From contig JAECZO010000034.1 in the NCBI GenBank assembly GCA_019188245.1, positions 1 to 64,000 of the forward strand: a DNA stretch of 64,000 nt. Reading direction: 5' to 3'. A program made the position numbers and the translations under genes. The stretch comes from Novymonas esmeraldas (Eukaryota > Euglenozoa > Kinetoplastea > Trypanosomatida > Trypanosomatidae). The notes below the pieces were generated by a model. That model worked only from the letters and a program-made list of their open reading frames with translations, did not search any database and was not told the DNA's origin. Positions 59,076-64,000 of the stretch are shown one piece after another. Numbering within the stretch: position 1 is the first letter of the stretch; each line of letters begins with the position of its first letter.

Positions 59076-59369
59076 CTGCGCGTCAAGATACCGATGTACT
59101 CGTGGCACTAGCATCTGTCACGCGCGCCACGGTGGAGCAGCGGAGGGACGGAGTAGAAGGGGAGAGATGGAAGAAAAAAAAAAAGGTGGACACTGTGTTT
59201 GTGTGTATGAGTGAGAAGGCGATGCAGCAGAGCCCCCCACCACCACCATCGTAGCCATCATGTCCGCGTGCGCCTAGAGGTGTAGCTGTGTTTTTGTGTG
59301 TGTGTGTGTGTGCATGCGCGTGTGGAGAGGTGGAGGTCGGTCGCGTGTGTGTGGGGAAAGCCTGCGTGC
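57023..59369. other. Intergenic region upstream of the primase
   Basis: About 2.3 kb, no gene. Holds the (TTTG)n/(GT)n leader repeat at 57067-57110, T-runs near 57932-57950 and 58069-58079, A-runs near 57966-57978, 58441-58454 and 58773-58787, (CA)n arrays near 58301-58352 and 59038-59073, and an A-run near 59173-59184. Confidence 0.55.
57117..57140 (-). promoter_or_regulatory. Candidate trans-splice acceptor for the primase
   Basis: Minus strand reads T11, CCTTTTCAG with AG at 57119-57118, and a second CAG 7 nt further. The 95-nt leader carries (CA)n and a CAAA repeat (complement of about 57073-57096). Confidence 0.55.
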
Positions 59370-60695
59370 TCAGATGTTCTGCAGCACCGTCGAGACGGCC
59401 GTCTTGTCGTCGCCGCCCATGTTCAGCGTGGCGCCGAGGGCCGGGATCTTCTTGAGCTGGTACGCGCCGCACTGACCCTTCATCTGGCGGTAGATCTCCA
59501 TGATCTGCTTCACGCCAGTGGCACCGACTGGGTGGCCGAAGGAGATGAGACCACCGCCGGTGTTGACCGGGATGCGGCCATCCAACGAGGTATCGCCGTT
59601 GCGGATGAGGTCCTTCGCGTGGCCGTACTCGGCGATGCCGAGCGCCTCGTACATGAGCATCTCGGCAATCGTGAAGCAGTCGTGCAGCTCCGCCACGTTC
59701 AAGTCGGACGGCTTCACGTTCGCCATCGACAGCGCCTTCTGCGCCGCCTGCCGCGAGGTCTGCATGCAGCACGCATCCTCCGGGTCCTCGAAGAGGTTGC
59801 CGGCCGCGCAGGCGAGCGCCTTCAGCTCCACGAGGCGGCTGTCGGTGGCGCTGAGACCCATCTTCCGCAGCCCCTCCTCGTTGGCCAGCACCACGCCGGC
59901 ACCGCCGTCGCTGACCTGCGAGCAGTCCGTCATGCGCAGGTACTCCTTGTAGGTCTCGTTGCCGAGGAACTTCACGTTGCTCGCGTCATCGCCGTTGCAC
60001 TGCTCGAAGCTCAGCTTGCGCGTGTGCATGTGGGCCAGAGGGTTCTTGTTGCCGTTGGCGTACGCCTTGGCCGCAACGCGCGCGGTGTCCTCCATCGTGA
60101 AGTGGTTGTGCTCCGCGATGTACTTCATGCGCTTTGCGAAGAGGCAGGGGAAGGTGAAGTCGTCCAGCTTCCGCTGACGCTGGTAGTCCGCGGCGCGGGC
60201 CAGGTAGTCGCCACCGACGCGCGCCGACGCGGTCGTCTGCACCTCCACACCGACGGCGAGCGCCACATCTGCCGAGCCGGCCTTGAGCGCGTTCGCCGCC
60301 GACATCACCGCGAGACCACCGGACGCGCACGCGCCCTCGACGCGCACGGCCGGCTTGTACAGCAGCGGGTTCTTTGCACCGGCCTGGCCGTAGGTGAGGC
60401 TGCCGATCGCCGCCGGGCCGAGGTGGCCCTGGCTCGAGAAGAGCTCCCCGAGGAAGTTGCCGACGATGACCTGATCCAGGATCTCCTCCTTGCCCTTGAG
60501 CCCCGCGTTCTCGATCGTGTGCTGCACCGTGGTGGCCAGGATCTCCTCCAGCGTCATGTTCTGCTTCTTGCCGAAGTCGGGGTGCTTCTTGTCGATGAAC
60601 AGCTTGCTGCCCTTGCCGATGAACGGTGTGATGTGCCCGCCCACGATGAACACGCGGGACGCCGCCTGCAGATGAGTCATGCTCGAGCGGAACAT
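59370..60695 (-). CDS. SCP2-thiolase-like protein (SLP; 3-ketoacyl-CoA thiolase-like)
   Basis: 441 residues, thiolase superfamily, lipid metabolism (acyl-CoA thiolysis or acetoacetyl-CoA formation). Motifs: nucleophile region EGACASGGLAV with Cys123; HDCF at 338-341 (His338, Cys340), characteristic of SCP2-type thiolases; and SFGHPVGATG with His388. The end, NMGGDDKTAVSTVL, lacks the CxG cysteine of classical thiolases, as expected for the SCP2 type, where the HDCF cysteine takes that role. No SCP2 sterol-carrier domain is fused. The N-terminus MFRSSMTHLQAASRVFIVGG could be a short mitochondrial presequence; a PTS2-like reading (RV-x5-HI) fits poorly and there is no C-terminal SKL. Such single-domain proteins are known in trypanosomatids. 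ATG 60695 starts the frame; a good acceptor lies 190 nt upstream. Confidence 0.92.
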   Translation of the reverse strand: MFRSSMTHLQAASRVFIVGGHITPFIGKGSKLFIDKKHPDFGKKQNMTLEEILATTVQHTIENAGLKGKEEILDQVIVGNFLGELFSSQGHLGPAAIGSLTYGQAGAKNPLLYKPAVRVEGACASGGLAVMSAANALKAGSADVALAVGVEVQTTASARVGGDYLARAADYQRQRKLDDFTFPCLFAKRMKYIAEHNHFTMEDTARVAAKAYANGNKNPLAHMHTRKLSFEQCNGDDASNVKFLGNETYKEYLRMTDCSQVSDGGAGVVLANEEGLRKMGLSATDSRLVELKALACAAGNLFEDPEDACCMQTSRQAAQKALSMANVKPSDLNVAELHDCFTIAEMLMYEALGIAEYGHAKDLIRNGDTSLDGRIPVNTGGGLISFGHPVGATGVKQIMEIYRQMKGQCGAYQLKKIPALGATLNMGGDDKTAVSTVLQNI

Positions 60696-61466
60696 GATTC
60701 ACGTCGTGACTTCTCTGTGTGCGGTATGTGAGTGTGTCTGTCTGTGTGTGTGTGTGTTGGTGTTGATAACAACTTTGTTGTTGCTGATCGGGTGTGTATA
60801 TATATGTACTGGTGTGATAATGTGTGTGTGAGAGGGTGTGGGGGGGGCTGGAATGGCGCTAAATGATGAAACGGATGAGCGAGCACTGAGAGACACGCGC
60901 GACGACACGACGACGATGGACGGATGGAGGCAGAGTGAGGAGACGGAGCAAGAGCGAGAGAGAAGAGAGAGAGAAGAGACGGAGACACAGCAACATATGC
61001 ATGCGCCATCCACAAACACAGACGCGAATGATGCAGTTGAGGAAGCGGAAGGTACCTCCATCCCTCACCGCGTACAGCCACCGACGCGATTGCGCGCGTG
61101 TGTGTGTGGTCTTGTTTTTTTTTTTCTTTCTTCTCTGTTGAAGCGCACATCGTCCGTTGCGTGGCGCCTGTTCTTCCGTAGTCGGGGGGGGGGGGGGGCG
61201 TGGCTGCGTGTGTGGTCGACATCCTCCGCTTTCCTTGTAGGGAGAGGAGGAGCAGCCTGTCAATGGAGGTCACAGAAAGAGAGAGAGAGAGAGAATGGAG
61301 AGTTCAGCCAAGGAAACGAAGAGGACGAGGAAGAAGGAGGAAAGAACAGCAACATAGCGGTGGTAACACACACACGCACACACACACAAAAGAAACACAC
61401 AAACCCCTCCCTCCACTTCCTACCCTCTTCCTCTCTCTCTCTCCCCCTCTCTCTCTCAGTATGCGA
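60696..61466. other. Intergenic region between the twin-CX9C gene and the thiolase-like gene
   Basis: About 770 bp, no gene. It contains (GT)n near 60739-60756, a GA repeat near 60955-60980, a T-run near 61116-61125, a G15 homopolymer at 61184-61198 (C15 in the transcript) and CT-rich sequence up to the stop codon of the small gene. Confidence 0.55.
60885..60985 (-). promoter_or_regulatory. Candidate trans-splice acceptor for the SCP2-thiolase-like gene
   Basis: Long CT tract on the minus strand (complement of about 60936-60985), then about 50 nt without AG, then TCTCTCAG with AG at 60887-60886. Leader about 190 nt. Confidence 0.5.
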
Positions 61467-61808
61467 CTAACGTGTACCTTCCCAGTTGTTCTTCGACATC
61501 CACGGGGCGCCGATGTAGTAGTGGCGGTAGCGGATGTAAGTGTCCGAGGTGGGGTAGTCCAGCGTGCTGGGCTTGAAGACCTTGCGCAGCTCCTCCACCT
61601 TCTCCTTCGGGTAGTGCTGCTCCAGGCAGTCGAAGTGGGCCTCGATCTTGTACTCACAACTGCCGCCCTGCGCGAGGCAAAAGTCGCGAGCCCAGCGTGT
61701 CTCAGGACACTGCAGCCGCGGGTGCTGATCGGAGCATGGCAGCGGCACCCCGTGCTTGGGGTACTCCGACAGGATCCTCGGAAATACCTTCCAGGTGTCG
61801 ATGCCCAT
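61467..61808 (-). CDS. Small twin-CX9C (CHCH-type) protein, probably mitochondrial
   Basis: 113 residues: MGIDTWKVFPRILSEYPKHG at the start and PWMSKNNWEGTR at the end. Cysteines at 25, 34, 44, 51 and 61 give C-x8-C-x9-C-x6-C-x9-C, so residues 34-61 form a C-x9-C-x6-C-x9-C pair, the signature of coiled-coil-helix proteins folded by the Mia40/Erv1 relay in the mitochondrial intermembrane space. Many such proteins are small accessory subunits of complexes I or IV or their assembly factors; the Asp/Arg/Tyr-rich remainder (TSDTYIRYRHYYIG) would suit a respiratory-complex subunit, but I do not recognise the family. No cleavable presequence is seen, as is usual for this import route. ATG 61808 lies 56 nt after a clear acceptor and starts the conserved-looking region; upstream codons in frame are leader sequence. 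Confidence 0.8.
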   Translation of the reverse strand: MGIDTWKVFPRILSEYPKHGVPLPCSDQHPRLQCPETRWARDFCLAQGGSCEYKIEAHFDCLEQHYPKEKVEELRKVFKPSTLDYPTSDTYIRYRHYYIGAPWMSKNNWEGTR

Positions 61809-61863
61809 CTTCTTCTTCTCGTTGCTGCGGCTCCCTCGTGCGGCGCGACCTACTGAGAAACAA

Positions 61864-61884
61864 ACTGAGAGAAAGAGAGAGAGG
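61864..61884 (-). promoter_or_regulatory. Candidate trans-splice acceptor for the twin-CX9C gene
   Basis: Minus strand CTCTCTCTCTTTCTCTCAG with AG at 61866-61865, giving a 56-nt leader. Confidence 0.55.
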
Positions 61885-63406
61885 TCCCGCCGATGCACTG
61901 CGTCCAGGTGTGTCGTCCTCCTACTAGTTCCTGTGTGTGTGTGTGTGTGTGTGCGAGATTGTCGCTCTTCCTTTTTTTTCTTTGTATGTCTTCTTGTGCT
62001 AAGGCAGCTCGTACTGCGGCTGTGTTTGGCCTATGCTACAACAATACTAGAAAAAAAAAAAAAAAACAGAAAGCAGTTGATGTCGTGAGAGCCAATCGAC
62101 TATGGAGCAGCGATGCTACTGAGTGGGCAGTGCGGCGGGGGGGCGTCTGCGTCTGTTGTCTGCGTGTGTGTGTGTGTGTGTGTGTGCTCGGCGCTCTGTC
62201 GGCGATGCAAGAAGAGAAGAGCAGCAGGGAGGGGAAGGAGGGCGGAGAGGAATGTGGTGATGGCGTGCGTGAGAGGGCAGAATGACGACTGTGGAGAGAC
62301 ACAGCCTGAGACGGCCATGCGCAGGTGCTGGCGTAGCCATCACGAGCGGTAGTTCCAGTGTCTCCTTCACGGAGGCTGAAGCAGGCAGTCCTGCTGACAG
62401 ACGAGTGTCACCCTGCAGCGGCAGAGTGGCGCTCTGCACTCCTTCTTCGGCCTTCCCTCCTCGGCTGTCTGTGCTGGTGTCCCCCGTGAATATATGTATA
62501 TGTGTGTGTGTGTGCATCTTTGTGCTTCAAGTGGTGGGCGCACACCTGTTTCATGCGTTGTCGACTGCTTCTGTGCGGAATGTCGCCAGTATGGACAGCA
62601 AAACACGGGTATGACGGTGAAGGTGAGAGAGTAGTGGTGGTGATGGTGGTGGCGGTCGTGGTGGGGAGGGTGAGAAGGGTGGAGGCATCCGTAGCGGGTG
62701 CCTGCTGATGAGACTCCGCTGGTGGTTGCACCCACACACCCACACACACACACACACACATACACACTCACGCACAAAGAGACGTGAAAACGGGAAAGAG
62801 ACAAGACTGAGGGAGCAGCAGGAAGACGCTGCGTGACATCCTCGTGGGATGGCTGCTGCGCGCTTGCCGTGGGCCCCTCCACGTCCACCTCCGCTCTCTC
62901 CCTCTCCCTCTCCCTCTCTCTCCTCCTCCTCCTTCTCTTCCATCTCAAGCTCGCTCAGCGCCTTCCCCCTCCTCTCTTCCTCTCACTCCACCACACACGC
63001 AGTCGCCTGCGCAGGCAGGGAGAAAGAAGAAAAAAAAAAAAAGAAAAGAGTGGGAGGAGGCGAGACGCGAGGGAGGGAGGGAGGGGACACGGGTGGCGAT
63101 CGCGATGGCGACCACCACGACCACCACCGCAGCAGCAGCAGCAGCGGCGACACCCTCCAGCAACGGTACAGGCATGAAGGCGGGGGATGGAGAGAGAATG
63201 AAGAGAGACAAAGAAAAAAAAAAAAAAAAACAGAAGAAAGAACGAAACACACAAGCGAAGCAACAGAAAAGAGAAACACTTAAAAAAAAAACGACAAATC
63301 AGCAAAAAAAAAAAAAAAAAGAAACATGCATTTTACAGAGAGCGACACGCACACAAACACAGCAACAACGAGAAGAGAAAAAAAGGGGGGAGGGTGAGTG
63401 AGTGGA

Positions 63407-63447
63407 TCAGAGGCAGCCGTCGATGGCCTTCGACGGCTGCCGACTGA
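63407..63447. other. Strong hairpin-forming inverted repeat
   Basis: Arms GGCAGCCGTCGA (63412-63423) and TCGACGGCTGCC (63430-63441) are exact reverse complements around a 6-nt loop TGGCCT. Beyond a small 1x2 internal loop, TCAG (63407-63410) can pair with CTGA (63444-63447). It stands alone in GA/CA-rich sequence. Confidence 0.8.
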
Positions 63448-64000
63448 GAAAGAGCTGACAGACAGACAAAGAAAAGAAAAGAAAAACAGAGGAAAGCGAA
63501 ACAGCAATCGAAGAAGAGGCGATGGGTAGCGTGAAGAGCGAAGAGACAGCGAAGGGGGGAAGGAGAGATGTGTGTGTGTGTGTTTGTGTACTTGTGTGTG
63601 AAAGAGGGGAGAGGGTAGGAGAGCAGGAGGTGGAAGACCACCTCTTCGCTCTCTCTCCCTTCCCTCCGTCCCCGCACACGCACACGCACGGACACAATGA
63701 CACGCATACACACACGCACACACATCACCTTTGTCGGAGTGGACAAATGGCGAGACAGAGGAGGAGGCGGCAGGAGTGGCGCTACGCGGCCAACATCAAG
63801 AGTCGATCAGAAGTGAGGAGCACTGACCGCCCTTCTCCTTCTCTCTCTCACTGTCTGTCTCACACACACAAAAAAAAAAAAAAAAAGACAGACAGCGAGA
63901 GAGAGGAGGAGGAGGAACAGGTTCGGGTAGACGAACAGCGCCACTGTAGGAGGAAACAAAATAGGGAGACAGAGAGAGAGTGAGAGCGAGAGAGCGAGAG

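Larger units (their letters stand above)
61809..64000. other. Right-end intergenic region
   Basis: About 2.2 kb with no gene I can support. It has (GT)n near 61930-61952 and 62164-62187, A-runs near 62050-62066, 63212-63230, 63281-63290 and 63304-63320, (CA)n near 62738-62761, CT-rich sequence at 62890-62940, a perfect inverted repeat at 63412-63441, and CA and GA repeats to the window edge. It may include the 3' UTR of a gene beyond the right edge. Confidence 0.5.

Noticed and set aside
1-64000. LTR elements, LINE reverse transcriptases, transposases, SIDER-type retroposon remnants
   Set aside because: No recognisable RT, integrase or transposase motif and no long terminal repeats seen. Short degenerate SIDER-like sequences could be present but cannot be identified by eye.

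Overview
The window looks like nuclear DNA of a kinetoplastid protist, most likely a trypanosomatid of the Leishmania/Leptomonas/Crithidia type. All 17 protein genes I can support are intronless, GC-rich and on the minus strand, so transcription runs from right to left as one polycistronic cluster. They are separated by 0.5-4 kb of very low-complexity DNA: (GT)n/(CA)n, GA-rich purine tracts, long A or T homopolymers. Many start codons have, just upstream on the minus strand, a pyrimidine tract followed by a first AG, which is the signature of spliced-leader trans-splicing. Several products are typical of this group, for example a mitochondrial AEP primase and an SCP2-thiolase-like protein. From unchecked memory, Leishmania carries an E1 gene and an SCP2-thiolase-like gene on the same chromosome.

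Layout in order of transcription (right to left): a twin-CX9C small protein (61.5-61.8 kb); SCP2-thiolase-like protein (59.4-60.7); mitochondrial DNA primase (54.8-57.0); a Gfo/Idh/MocA oxidoreductase (52.3-53.5) followed directly by a much longer divergent relative with Gly/Arg-rich tails (48.8-51.3); the U5 snRNP protein DIM1 with a large insertion (47.7-48.3); a membrane protein with EEAERQRAEA repeats (44.5-46.3); exocyst SEC10 (38.2-42.3); a 4-kb gene-free stretch; a small hypothetical protein (33.3-34.2); UTP7 of the SSU processome (28.7-30.7); a protein with a possible MERIT40/BABAM1-like vWA start (24.4-26.7); two tandem paralogous two-helix membrane proteins (22.6-23.4 and 19.8-20.9); a 1081-residue orphan (14.8-18.1); a MYCBPAP-like flagellar protein (10.8-14.2); a kinesin (7.3-9.6); and ubiquitin-activating enzyme UBA1 (2.3-5.4).

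The genes share no single pathway, as is usual for kinetoplastid clusters. The most interesting points are the tandem Gfo/Idh/MocA pair, in which the long copy has lost the EKP lysine and gained RGG-like tails; the two-helix membrane protein pair; the interrupted DIM1 fold; an isolated perfect 12-bp hairpin near the right end; and unusually long AG-free zones upstream of some splice acceptors. I see no tRNA, rRNA, CRISPR array, LTR element, reverse transcriptase, transposase or strand-switch region. Function calls are by eye from motifs, with no database search.
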